Source: CAMLFJ01 sp035524955 (GTDB lineage: Bacteria; Methylomirabilota; Methylomirabilia; Rokubacteriales; CSP1-6). Taken from it: a DNA stretch of 64,000 bases. A program made the translations under genes and the position numbers. This document shows positions 9,594 to 18,049 of the stretch, piece by piece. The DNA lies in NCBI GenBank assembly GCA_035524955.1, contig DATLFG010000097.1:1-64000 (forward strand), given 5' to 3'. The notes beneath the pieces were generated by a model that was not told where the DNA came from, did not search any database, and saw nothing but the letters and a program-made list of their open reading frames with translations. How positions within the stretch are numbered: position 1 is the stretch's first letter; every line of letters begins with the position of its first letter.

Positions 9594-10794
9594 GGGGCGG
9601 CCTCTCGATCAGGAAGTTGCCGGCCTCGAAGGGCACGGGGGGCGCGGCGGAGTCGAAGGACACGCCGATCGGGTCGCGGCCCTCGGCGAGCGCGTCGACC
9701 TGCTGCTGGAGCCGGCGGCGCACCAGGGCCACGCCCCGGTCGCTCGACACCAGGTTCTCCTCGGAGTGGAAGGTGATCGGGCCCTGGCCGACCTGCGCCT
9801 CGTAGTCGCCGGGGAAGTCGCGGTGCTCGGCGGGCGTCAGCTCCTCCCAGAGCTTGCCGTGCAGACGCGAGCGCACGCTCGCGATCTCGCCGGGCTCCCG
9901 CACGCGCCCCGCGGTGTAGATGCGGAAGCTCGTGTCGTCGAGCGGCAGCACCCAGCCGATGGTCTCCACCCGCGCGTACTGCGCCACCCGCGGATTGGGG
10001 ATGACCCGGAGCGTCGGCAGCACCGCCTCGCTGATCCGGTGCAGCACGGTGCCGTCGGGCAGGCGCCGGTCGGAGGTCGCCTTCACGCCCCGGTCGGTCG
10101 GCTCCCAGGTCACCTCGGGCATGAGACCCATCGGCGCGGTGAACTGCGGGCCGCTGAAGGAGCCGTGCAGGATCGGGACGTGGAGCGTGTCCATCAGGTT
10201 CTCGTAGTGCTGGAGCCAGTTGCAGGGGATGACGGCGGGCCCGCCGCCGCCCACGCTGCGGTCGTCGGCCTCCAGGAACTCGCCCGGCTCCAGCGTCTCG
10301 AGGATCTCGTAGCGCGGCAGCACCGGCTTGCGCGCGGGCGGGCCCATGTAGGCGAAGATCAGGCCGTAGCGCTCCTGGAGCGGATACCAGGGCTGGCGCA
10401 TCCGCCCGCGCTGCGGGCCGCGGTCGGGCTCGCAGGGCTGCTCGAGGCAGTGCCCCTCCACGTCGAAGAGCCAGCCGTGATAGCAGCAGCGGATGCCGCG
10501 GTCCTCCACCCGGCCGTAGTGGAGCGTGGTGCCGCGATGCGCGCAGCGCGCGGTCACGAGGCCGGGGCGCCCCCGCCGGTCGCGGAAGAGCACGAGATCC
10601 TCGCCCAGCACGCGCAGGGCCCTCGGCGTCTCGCCGGCGTCGCCGACCAGCCCGACGGGGTGCCAGTAGCGCCGCAGCAGCTCCCCCATCGGCGTGCCCG
10701 GGCCCACCAGGGTCAGCTCGCGCATGAAGGTGGGCCGGGGCCGGCCGTAGCCGGTGCCGGTGTCGACGGGCGCGTGGTCGCTCATGGCCGGCAT
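9583..10794 (-). CDS. Rieske 2Fe-2S aromatic ring-hydroxylating oxygenase, alpha subunit-like
   Basis: A 403-residue oxygenase. The Rieske cluster ligands are CAHRG and CCYHGW near residues 84-106, and the mononuclear iron site is visible as ENLMDTLHVPILH. The length and single-chain layout resemble phthalate 4,5-dioxygenase or vanillate demethylase oxygenases. A reductase is not adjacent. An ATG three codons downstream (MSDHAP) is an alternative start. The substrate is unknown, probably an aromatic or lignin-derived acid. Confidence 0.9.
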   Translation of the reverse strand: MPAMSDHAPVDTGTGYGRPRPTFMRELTLVGPGTPMGELLRRYWHPVGLVGDAGETPRALRVLGEDLVLFRDRRGRPGLVTARCAHRGTTLHYGRVEDRGIRCCYHGWLFDVEGHCLEQPCEPDRGPQRGRMRQPWYPLQERYGLIFAYMGPPARKPVLPRYEILETLEPGEFLEADDRSVGGGGPAVIPCNWLQHYENLMDTLHVPILHGSFSGPQFTAPMGLMPEVTWEPTDRGVKATSDRRLPDGTVLHRISEAVLPTLRVIPNPRVAQYARVETIGWVLPLDDTSFRIYTAGRVREPGEIASVRSRLHGKLWEELTPAEHRDFPGDYEAQVGQGPITFHSEENLVSSDRGVALVRRRLQQQVDALAEGRDPIGVSFDSAAPPVPFEAGNFLIERPPHAP

Positions 10795-10839
10795 CCTACA
10801 CCGACCGCGGCGCCCAGGTGAACGGGCGTGACGACGCGG

Positions 10840-11040
10840 CTACCCGATGGTCTGGAAGTCCACCCGCCGGGCGTCCGTCACGCGCTTCGACGCGTCGAGA
10901 ATCTCGACCGAGACCAGATTCCCGGTCTCGTCGTAGTCGAGGATGACGCCGGGCTTGTCCTCATCGCTCTCGGTGATGGTCGCGTCATCGCGGAAGACGA
11001 CGCTCAGGGTGTCGGTGCGCGGGTCGTACGCGACCTTCAT
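10840..11040 (-). CDS. DUF2283 family protein
   Basis: A 66-residue protein with the pattern MKVAYDPRTDTLSVVFRDD followed by GVILDYDETGNLVSVEIL, typical of DUF2283. Its start overlaps the upstream DUF4258 stop (ATGA). DUF4258 and DUF2283 genes often occur as a pair in bacteria and resemble toxin-antitoxin modules in layout, but no activity can be shown from sequence alone. Confidence 0.85.
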   Translation of the reverse strand: MKVAYDPRTDTLSVVFRDDATITESDEDKPGVILDYDETGNLVSVEILDASKRVTDARRVDFQTIG

Positions 11041-11321
11041 GAGTGGGTCCTCCAGTACTTCGTGACTCGGCTCGTGCGGTACAGCGTCACCACCTCAGGA
11101 GGGCTGGTGGTTATATCGACGAAGACGCGCACGAGATAGATCCTCCCTGGTGTTCCGACATGTACTCGCGACTGCAAGACGACGCGGCCGGGACGTATCT
11201 CCAGTCGCTGCTCCGGCTCGACCAGGACGAGGTGCACGGTTTCCTGGCTCAGTCCCCGTCTCGCCATCTGCTGCCGAGCGTGGAACGTGAGGACGTAGAC
11301 AGGGACCGGCTCGTCAGTCAA
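11037..11321 (-). CDS. DUF4258 family protein
   Basis: A 94-residue product if started at the TTG at 11321. Family features are LTFHARQQMARRGLSQETV and the terminal VVTLYRTSRVTKYWRTHS. The open frame extends upstream to 11405, but that part is built from a 49-bp tandem repeat, so the TTG with an AGGA a few bases upstream is preferred. It is coupled to the DUF2283 gene by a four-base overlap. Confidence 0.7.
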   Translation of the reverse strand: MTDEPVPVYVLTFHARQQMARRGLSQETVHLVLVEPEQRLEIRPGRVVLQSRVHVGTPGRIYLVRVFVDITTSPPEVVTLYRTSRVTKYWRTHS

Positions 11322-11359
11322 GACATCCTGACTTCTGCGAAGTATAGCATCGCGAGTCG

Positions 11360-11457
11360 CGAGAACGCATGCCGCGACGCTAGCGGTCGGGCATGCTGCG
11401 GTCAATGTCGAGAACGCATGCCGCGACGCTAGCGGTCGGGCATGCTGCGGTCAATGT
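11360..11457. repeat. Two identical 49-bp tandem copies, each with an inverted repeat
   Basis: Copies at 11360-11408 and 11409-11457 are identical. Each contains arms GCATGCC and GGGCATGC that can form a hairpin. The block lies between the 3' end of the sensor gene and the start of the DUF4258 gene. Confidence 0.9.
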
Positions 11458-11473
11458 CGCGAAGCAGATACGT

Positions 11474-12379
11474 CTACGGGGCGATGCCGGTGTCCGGCTC
11501 CTTCGGAGCGGTTGCGGGCGGATCGCGCCTGGCCTCGCCCGGCTCCTCCGGCGGCGCGGGCTCGCTGGAGCGGCGGAGGTCCAGGGTCGGCACGCCGGCG
11601 GTTTCGACCCCGCTGAGCGGCGTGAGCCGGGTGATGCGCGTCATGTGGCTGATCATGGCGGCGATCTGCCGGACGCCCCGTTCCCCGCGCTCGAAGTAGC
11701 GGGCGAGGTCCGGGCGGTCCCGGAGCCGCTCGCGGAGGAGCTGCAGGTTGCCGCCGACCACCGTGAGCGGGTTGTTGATCTCGTGCGCCGCCGCGTTGGC
11801 CAGCTTGGCCACCGAGCGGAGGCTCTCGGCCTCCCGCTCCGCCGCCTCGCGGCGCAGCCGCTCGCTGATGTCCACGAAGGAGACGAGGGTGGCCGGGCCT
11901 TCCTCCCACTCGACCACCGTGGCGGTGGCGGCGACCCAGAAGCGGCTCCCGTCCCGCCGGAGGGCTTCCAGGTCGACCGTCGCCGGCGTCGGCTCTCCGC
12001 GCAGTCGGGCCTCCACGCGGGCGGTCACCAGCTCGCGCTGGTCCGGGGCGATGAGATCCAGCCAGCGCTGTCCCACCGCCTGGGCCGGGTCCGTGAACCC
12101 GAAGTGCCGGAGCGCCGCCGCGTTGGCGAAGCGGATCAGCCCGAGCCGGTGGATGATGATTCCTTCGGCCGAGTCTTCGATGAGGCGGCGATGCTGCCGC
12201 TCCGACGCGGCAAGCTCGCTCGTCCGGGCGGAGACCCGCGCATCGATCTCGGCGGTGACCCGCCGCAGCGCCGCTTCCGCCCGGCGCAGGCGCGCCCCCA
12301 GGAGCCATGCCGCGCCCACCGCCGCGATGAGAAGCGGGCCCAGGACGGCGAGAGGCACCAGCCAGCGCGCGACGTCCAT
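11474..12379 (-). CDS. PAS sensor protein with HisKA-like helix but no ATPase domain
   Basis: A 301-residue protein when started at the MDVARW methionine. It has one membrane segment (residues 5-28), a short coiled coil, a PAS domain (about 65-180, beginning LIEDSAEGIIIHRLG) and a dimerisation/phosphoacceptor helix containing AAAHEINNPLTVVGGN. After that helix it ends in a proline-rich tail. The N, G1, F and G2 boxes of HATPase_c are absent, so it cannot autophosphorylate alone. No frameshifted ATPase remnant is evident downstream. It may be a receiver or heterodimer partner of another kinase, or a truncated gene. Confidence 0.7.
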   Translation of the reverse strand: MDVARWLVPLAVLGPLLIAAVGAAWLLGARLRRAEAALRRVTAEIDARVSARTSELAASERQHRRLIEDSAEGIIIHRLGLIRFANAAALRHFGFTDPAQAVGQRWLDLIAPDQRELVTARVEARLRGEPTPATVDLEALRRDGSRFWVAATATVVEWEEGPATLVSFVDISERLRREAAEREAESLRSVAKLANAAAHEINNPLTVVGGNLQLLRERLRDRPDLARYFERGERGVRQIAAMISHMTRITRLTPLSGVETAGVPTLDLRRSSEPAPPEEPGEARRDPPATAPKEPDTGIAP

Positions 12380-12428
12380 CGCCGAGTCTTTCTCACGTGC
12401 CGGTCGTGCGGTCAAGCCCCGCCGGCGG

Positions 12429-13265
12429 TTACCGGAAGAGCAGGCTCACGCCCAGCACGACCAGGACGACGCCCGCGACGATCCGCCAGCCCAGCTTGCT
12501 CCGCTCGCTCGGGATCAGGTAGGCCAGACCCAGCACGAAGAGCGGCGCGGTGCCGGCCAGGGGAATCACCACGCTGACGTCGCCCATGCCGAGGGCCAGC
12601 AGCAGGAGGAAGACGCCGCCGTTCTCCGCGATCCCGCCCCCGATGAAGTAGAGCAGGCTCCGCCGGCTGCAGCGCAGCGAGCCCAGGTTTCCCGAGGCCA
12701 CCACGAACGCGGTCGTCGCGATCAGGGCCGCGGTGACGTTGATGGTGGCGCCCAGTAGCGGCCCCGCCGAGGCCAGGCCGAGCTTGCGCAGGATCTGGAC
12801 CGTGCCGAAGCACGAGGCCGCGATGAAGGGATACACGAGGTCCGTGGCCCGAAACCCGACGTAGCGGCCGCTCAGGGACAGCAGGATGGTGCCGGCGACG
12901 ATCACCAGCGTGCCCCCGACGATGGGCAGGGTCACCCGCTCGCCCAGGAGCAGGATGGCCAGGCCGCTGGCCACCAGCGGGGTCAGGTTGTTGACCGCGG
13001 CCGCCACCGGCGCGCCGACCTTCTGGATGGCGAGCACCCGGAAGAGCCGGCCGCCCGCGGTGCCGATCAGGCCCGAGAGCGCGAAGTAGGGGACCGCCTG
13101 CCACGTGTAGTCCTCGAAAGGGACGAGCAGGAGGGCGGCCGTCCACGCGGCGACCGCGCCGACCCCCACGTTGATCCAGGCGCCCGCGTAGAAGGTCGAG
13201 CCCCGCAGCCCACGCTGGATCAGGAGGGCCGCCGCCGCGGCGCACAGGGCACTCGACAGCGCCAT
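12429..13265 (-). CDS. EamA/DMT-family transporter
   Basis: A 278-residue membrane protein with about ten hydrophobic segments and two EamA repeats (AVNNLTPLVASGLAILLLGE in the first, VVIPLAGTAPLFVLGLAYLI in the second). DMT transporters export small metabolites; the substrate is unknown. A TTG seven codons upstream is an alternative start. Confidence 0.85.
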   Translation of the reverse strand: MALSSALCAAAAALLIQRGLRGSTFYAGAWINVGVGAVAAWTAALLLVPFEDYTWQAVPYFALSGLIGTAGGRLFRVLAIQKVGAPVAAAVNNLTPLVASGLAILLLGERVTLPIVGGTLVIVAGTILLSLSGRYVGFRATDLVYPFIAASCFGTVQILRKLGLASAGPLLGATINVTAALIATTAFVVASGNLGSLRCSRRSLLYFIGGGIAENGGVFLLLLALGMGDVSVVIPLAGTAPLFVLGLAYLIPSERSKLGWRIVAGVVLVVLGVSLLFR

Positions 13266-13301
13266 CGCGTGTGGCGTCGGCAGCAACGCGGTCTCGACGG
13301 A

Positions 13302-14216
13302 TCAGCCGACTTCGGCGCGGAGGCGGTCGTGCAGGGTGGCGAGCTGCTCGGTGATCGCCGCCACGGAGCGCGCCCCGGCCTGGAAGAGCGCGGTGGCGTT
13401 CAGGGCGACCCAGCCGAAGCCCATGGCCTTGAGCGCGGCGACGCGCGCCACCACCGCGTCGTGGTCGGCGTAGAAGGTCTTGCCCGCCGCATCGCGCGGC
13501 GGCGGGGCCACCATGCTCTGCAGCCCGATGGCGCCTGGATCGCGCCCGGCCGCCTCCGCGTGGCGATGGATGGCCTCGATGGCCGCGCGCGCGCCGGCCG
13601 CGTCGGTGACCCGGCTGGCGAGCCAGCCGTCCCCGAGCCGGCCCACGCGGCGGTAGGCGACCTCCGAGTTGCCGCCGATCCAGATCGGCAGGCGGGCCCC
13701 CTGGGGCGGCTTCGGCTCCATGGCCATCGACACCGTGGGATAGTGCGCGCTCGCGAAACTCACCTCGGCGTCGGTCCAGTAGGCGCGCAGCAGGTGGATG
13801 GCCTCGTCCATGCGCGCGCCCCGGGTCCGGTAGGACTCCGTGAGCGCCTCGTACTCCGACTCCTGCCAGCCGACGCCCACGCCGAGCCGCACCCGGCCGC
13901 CCGACAGGGTGTCGAGCGTGCTCACCTGCTTGGCCACCAGCGTGGGCTGGCGCTGCGGGAGCACGAGGACCTCGGTGCCGAGGGTCACGCGGGAGGTGAC
14001 GGCCGCGATGTAGGAGAGCGCCATGAGGGCTTCGAGGATCGGCATCGCCGGGTTGTAGGGCCCCCGGGGGCGGCCCTCGATCGGCACCCCCATGACCACG
14101 TGATCGAAGATGTCGATGTGGTCGTAGCCGATCCGCTCGATGGCGCGGGCCAGGCCGGCCACCGCGGCCGGGCCCTCCCGGTAGGACACGCTCGGAAACT
14201 CGACGCTGAGGTTCAT
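13302..14216 (-). CDS. LLM class (luciferase-like) oxidoreductase
   Basis: A 304-residue TIM-barrel flavin- or F420-dependent oxidoreductase. Family marks are YDHIDIFDHVVMG, LGTEVLVLPQRQPTLVAKQ, LSGGRVRLGVGVGWQESEY and PIWIGGNSEVAYRRVGRLGD. The start at the ATG after GGAGGAGACC is better than the earlier in-frame one. It is one of three LLM genes in the window. Cofactor choice (FMN or F420) and substrate are undetermined. Confidence 0.9.
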   Translation of the reverse strand: MNLSVEFPSVSYREGPAAVAGLARAIERIGYDHIDIFDHVVMGVPIEGRPRGPYNPAMPILEALMALSYIAAVTSRVTLGTEVLVLPQRQPTLVAKQVSTLDTLSGGRVRLGVGVGWQESEYEALTESYRTRGARMDEAIHLLRAYWTDAEVSFASAHYPTVSMAMEPKPPQGARLPIWIGGNSEVAYRRVGRLGDGWLASRVTDAAGARAAIEAIHRHAEAAGRDPGAIGLQSMVAPPPRDAAGKTFYADHDAVVARVAALKAMGFGWVALNATALFQAGARSVAAITEQLATLHDRLRAEVG

Positions 14217-14381
14217 GGTCTCCTCCGCCGTCAGCCCGTCAACGCGAGCAAAGAGCGGCCGGTAAACTTTACAGCACCGAACGCCCCGACGCACCCCACA
14301 TGATCGCCTTTCCGGTACCTTCCTTCACTGGCACGGCGGTTGCCGCACGATTGCCCGGGAGTCGTATCCGGGGAGGTGGCT

Positions 14382-14702
14382 ATGAGGCGATCGGTCATCT
14401 GCGTGCTGGTGGTGTCCCTCGCGATTCTGCTCGAAGGGCTGGCCGGGTCCGGAATGGCCTGCATGGCTCAGGAGCCCGCGCCGGCGCCCCGCTTCATCCG
14501 GGAGGCCCAGCGGACGCTCCGCGAGCTGGGCTATCAGCCGGGCCCGGTCGACGGGATCGCGGGGCCGAAGACGAAAGAAGCGCTGGCGAGATACCAGCGA
14601 TCCGAGCGGATCCAGGTCACGGGGCGGCTCGACCCGGAGACGATGGCGCGCCTCGACATCCACGACCGGCTTTTCCGTGCCGGCCGGGCGACGCGCAGCT
14701 AG
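14382..14702 (+). CDS. Secreted peptidoglycan-binding domain protein
   Basis: A 106-residue protein with a signal peptide (ICVLVVSLAILLEGLA) and one PG_binding_1 domain: REAQRTLRELGYQPGPVDGI, then GPKTKEALARYQRSERIQVT and GRLDPETMARL. The domain binds cell wall peptidoglycan; no catalytic domain is attached. The start follows a GGGAGG ribosome binding site. A 165-bp gap separates it from the divergent LLM gene and probably holds both promoters. Confidence 0.85.
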   Translation: MRRSVICVLVVSLAILLEGLAGSGMACMAQEPAPAPRFIREAQRTLRELGYQPGPVDGIAGPKTKEALARYQRSERIQVTGRLDPETMARLDIHDRLFRAGRATRS

Positions 14703-14760
14703 CGCCGAATCTCCGATCGAGCGCGGGTCTTGCCGGCGCAGCTCGCTCCGGGGGAAGCTC

Positions 14761-14794
14761 GGAGGAGGCCCCCCTTTCGGAAGGGGCCGCCTCC
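14761..14794. terminator. GC-rich hairpin between convergent genes
   Basis: Arms GGAGGAGGCCCC and GGGGCCGCCTCC enclose a short loop between the peptidoglycan-binding protein gene (plus) and the selenoprotein gene (minus). There is no clear T tract, but the position suits a bidirectional terminator. Confidence 0.55.
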
Positions 14795-14800
14795 GATGAT

Positions 14801-16447
14801 CTACCGCCACTCGTCGACCGAGAGCGTCGTCTGGTAGGCGCAGCCCATGATGCGCCAGTAGCCGTTGGTCTCGCCCCCCACGACCACCACGTGAATGTCC
14901 TCGCGACGGAACATCGGGATCAGCGCCTCGGGCGCCGCCTCGAGCCTGGACGCCCACGGCTCCTCGCCGAAGGTGGCGCGGGGGTAGATGTAGTTCTGGA
15001 CGAGCTGATAGTCCCAGTACTCGCCGGCCGGCATCCGCGCATTGTCGTAGAGCCAGTCGATGAGCGCATCCTTCTTCAGGAACCCGCCCCGGTCCACGAA
15101 CTGCCGTGCGGTGATGGGATCCAGCAGGAGGGTGGGCGGGGTGTGCGGATCCATCCCGCGGAACATGTTGCGGACGTGCTCGCGCCAGTACCGCTCCCGG
15201 ACCCCGAGGGTGAAGGCGGTGGATCGGCAGCCGGTGAACACGCTGGCCGCGCTGTCGGTCGGCCGGAAGCCGTGCTGGACGTGGAAGGGCTCCCAGGGGC
15301 TCCGCTCCTCGTTCTCGCCGAAGGTCACGCTGTTGTACGCGTAGTTGTTGCCCATGGAACCCATGTAGGTGAGGCCCGGGACCGAGCCGCCCTGGAGATT
15401 CTGGGAGAGGAGGCCGTAGGCGCGACCGATCGTCGCGTTGGCATGGTTGTGGGGGCCGAGGGCTCCGGTACCGACGTTCATGCCAATCTCGTGGCGCACC
15501 GGGCCGTTGACGACCGCCATGGTGGCGAGCGAGCTCGAGCTGCTGCCGCGCGCGCTCACGCCGGTGGCGGCCAGGGCCAGGATGACCGGAAAGTACGCCG
15601 GCACGGCGCCGGCCATGACCGCGTTCACCGCGACCTTCTCGACCGTGTACTCCCACGCTTCCCGGAAATGGGTCGGCCGCATGCGCCCGACCACCTCGTC
15701 GGGCCGGCGCCGGGTGCCCGCGAGCATCGCGGCCACGCGCTCCTCGGTGGGGAGCACGATGGGCAGCTTGTCCGTCCAGTCGCGGGCGAGGAAGAGGCGG
15801 TGCAGGGCCTCCTCGGTGTCGGGCTCGACCAGCCGGGGTGTGGACCGATCGAAGTCGATCGCGCCGCGCTCCTCGTCGGCGAACGGGCGCGTCAGCCCCT
15901 CGATCACCTCCTGCATGACCGGCCGCCGGCTGATGGGATCGCGCCCGTCGATGTAGGCGCGCAGCTCCGCGGCGGTCTTGCCCATGACCGGCTGGGGGAC
16001 GAACGCCTGGCGGAGGCCCGGCATGCCGTTCTGGGCCGCGACGGCGCGGACCACCCGGTCGAACTTGTCGGTGTGCAGGGCGACGGTGGGCACCCCGTAT
16101 GCCGCCTCGATCGTCATCGCGTGCGCGGCGACCGCCGGCGCGCAGGTGCTTCAGTGACCGACGCCGACGATCGCCGCATGCCCCCGCGCCTTGATCTCCC
16201 GCCACGTCGCCGGATCATCCTTGAGGTACACGCTCGAGATCGGCTTGACGATCGTCTTCACCGCCGGCATGTGCTCGGCGAACCAGGCCTGCATCTGCTG
16301 GAGGAAGACGTCCGAGTCGTCGAAGCGGCAGTCCACCAGGTAGACCGTCTTGTCGTGAAGCGTGTCGAGCCGTGGGGCCAGCTCCTTGCGGGTGATCGTC
16401 GGAGCGAAGCCGACCGGATTCAGGACAGTGAGCGCGCCGTTCGTCAT
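14801..16447 (-). CDS. UGSC-family selenoprotein 1 (in-frame UGA at 16151-16153)
   Basis: The frame runs 548 residues if the TGA at 16151-16153 is read as selenocysteine, residue 99. The local sequence is GVGH-U-STCAPAVAAHAM, giving a UxxC redox motif at the same place as in the paralog at 18050. Without readthrough the product would be only 98 residues and the long downstream part would lack a start signal. The N-terminal domain (1 to about 170) matches the UGSC (seleno)protein family; the rest is a large domain with RDWTDKLPIVLPTEERV and VEKVAVNAVMAG, shared with the proteins at 18050 and 19801. The start at MTNG is chosen for its GGAGG site. The function is unknown; a thiol or selenol redox role is an inference. 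Confidence 0.85.
16122..16144 (-). promoter_or_regulatory. Candidate bacterial SECIS hairpin of selenoprotein 1
   Basis: Beginning six bases after the UGA on the minus strand, TGCGCG pairs with CGCGCA around an 11-base loop containing GGU. Its position, in the coding sequence just after the UGA, and a GU-containing apical loop are what SelB requires in bacteria. The folding was done by eye only. Confidence 0.6.
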
Positions 16448-16534
16448 GGGGTCTGCCTCCATGGCCGCCAGTCTACAAGAGCGCGCCTTGACCTGCTCGG
16501 GGACCGGCTGCTAAGCTTCGGCCCTGGCTGCGGT

Positions 16535-17362
16535 ATGAAGACCCTCTCCCCCGAGGCGGTGGCGCGGTACCGTCGTGACGCGTTCTACTTCCCCCTCCGC
16601 GTGCTCTCGCCCGAGGAGGCGGCCGGGTATCGCGCGCGGCTCGAGGCGGTCGAGCGCAAGCGGGGCGGCCCGCTGGGCGGCGAGCTCCGGCACAAGGGCC
16701 ACCTCCTCTTCACCTGGCTCGACGAGCTGATCCGCCACCCGCGCGTCCTCGACGCGGCGGAGGATCTGCTCGGCCCGAACCTGCTCTGCTGGAGCTCGAG
16801 CTTCTTCATCAAGGAAGCGCGCGATCCGGCCTTCGTGTCCTGGCACCAGGACTCGACGTACTGGGGGCTCAGCGAGCCGGACGTGGTGACCGCGTGGGTG
16901 GCCTTCTCGGAGAGCTCGATCGAGAGCGGGGCCATGCGCATGATCCCGGGCACCCACACCGAGCAGGTCGCGCACCGCGACACCTTCGCGCCGGACAACC
17001 TGCTCTCGCGCGGCCAGGAGATCGCGGTGGAGGTGGACGAGGCGCGCGCGGTGGACGTGGTGCTCCACCGGGGGGAGATGTCGCTGCACCACGTGCGCAT
17101 GTTCCACGGCTCGCCGCCCAACCGCTCCGCCGACCGCCGCATCGGCTACGCCATCCGCTACATCCCGACCCACGTGCGGCAGGTCGCGGGGGCGCGGGAC
17201 ACCGCGACGCTCGTGCGCGGCGTGGACGTCTACCACCACTTCGACCACGAGGAGCCGCCGGCGGCCGACCTCGACCCCGCGGCCCGCGCGCGGCACGCCG
17301 CGATCATGAAGCGGCAGGGCGAGCTGCTCTACCGGGGCACCACCGCGGAGCGGTTCAGATGA
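16535..17362 (+). CDS. Phytanoyl-CoA dioxygenase (PhyH) family protein
   Basis: A 275-residue non-haem Fe(II)/2-oxoglutarate oxygenase. The metal motif HxD is in SWHQDSTYWG, and the distal histidine and 2-oxoglutarate arginine are in HVRMFHGSPPNRSADRRIGY. The gene is divergent from selenoprotein 1 with 87 bases between starts. The substrate cannot be assigned from sequence. Confidence 0.88.
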   Translation: MKTLSPEAVARYRRDAFYFPLRVLSPEEAAGYRARLEAVERKRGGPLGGELRHKGHLLFTWLDELIRHPRVLDAAEDLLGPNLLCWSSSFFIKEARDPAFVSWHQDSTYWGLSEPDVVTAWVAFSESSIESGAMRMIPGTHTEQVAHRDTFAPDNLLSRGQEIAVEVDEARAVDVVLHRGEMSLHHVRMFHGSPPNRSADRRIGYAIRYIPTHVRQVAGARDTATLVRGVDVYHHFDHEEPPAADLDPAARARHAAIMKRQGELLYRGTTAERFR

Positions 17363-17368
17363 GGCGGT

Positions 17369-17944
17369 CTACGGGACCAGGTCGACGACGGGGATCGGGA
17401 AGCGCGCGGCGGCGAGGGGCGTCACCTCGTCGCCCGCGCGGAGCGTGACCGCCGAGGCATAGCGCCAGCCATAGGGCGCGCCGGGGTCGGCCGTCGGACC
17501 CCGGTAGACCTCGAGGACGTGGTCCGCCAGGTTGACGATCCAGTAGTCGGCGAGACCGGCCCGCGCGTAGAGCCCGCCCTTCTCGCCGCGATCGAGCCCG
17601 AGGCTCGAGTCGGCGATCTCCACGATGAGCGCCGCACGAGTGGGATGAGCCAGTCGATAGTCGCGGAAGCTTCCCGGGACGACGCTGATGTCGGGCTCGG
17701 GCTCGGAGTCGTCGTCGAGAGCCACCGGAAGTTGCACGCGCACGTCCCAGCCCGCCGCGAAGACGCCGCGCAGTGCCTCCTCCACCATGCGAATGCCCAT
17801 CGCGTGGGGCCCGCCCTGAGGCTCACGCACCACCAGCACGCCGCCCAGGAGCTCGATGCGGTCCGACGGGCCGAACACGCCCTTGTCGATGAGCCGGTCG
17901 TACTCCACGCGCGTCCAGCGCTTCGTCGACGTTGTCTCCATCAT
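17369..17944 (-). CDS. Uma2-family (DUF820) putative endonuclease
   Basis: A 191-residue PD-(D/E)XK-like protein. Typical Uma2 segments are DRIELLGGVLVVREP, SEPEPDISVVPGS and ALIVEIADSSLGLDRGEKG, with the acidic residues and lysine of the restriction endonuclease-like fold. The biological role of this family is not established. It converges on the PhyH gene with six bases between stops. Confidence 0.9.
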   Translation of the reverse strand: MMETTSTKRWTRVEYDRLIDKGVFGPSDRIELLGGVLVVREPQGGPHAMGIRMVEEALRGVFAAGWDVRVQLPVALDDDSEPEPDISVVPGSFRDYRLAHPTRAALIVEIADSSLGLDRGEKGGLYARAGLADYWIVNLADHVLEVYRGPTADPGAPYGWRYASAVTLRAGDEVTPLAAARFPIPVVDLVP

Positions 17945-18049
17945 GGCATCGAGGATAGTCCGCGTTCCGCCGACGCGTCAATGTCCGATGAATGAGACGC
18001 GTCCGCCGCGCGGTGCTATCCTCTCCGGCATCCACGAGGGAGGGGGCGC

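Noticed and set aside
11360..11457. CRISPR array or phage attachment site
   Set aside because: There are only two directly abutting copies, with no spacer, no tRNA and no integrase.
14300..16534. Upstream extension of the PhyH frame to a 1020-codon protein
   Set aside because: It is the antisense shadow of selenoprotein 1; recognisable PhyH sequence starts at the ATG at 16535.
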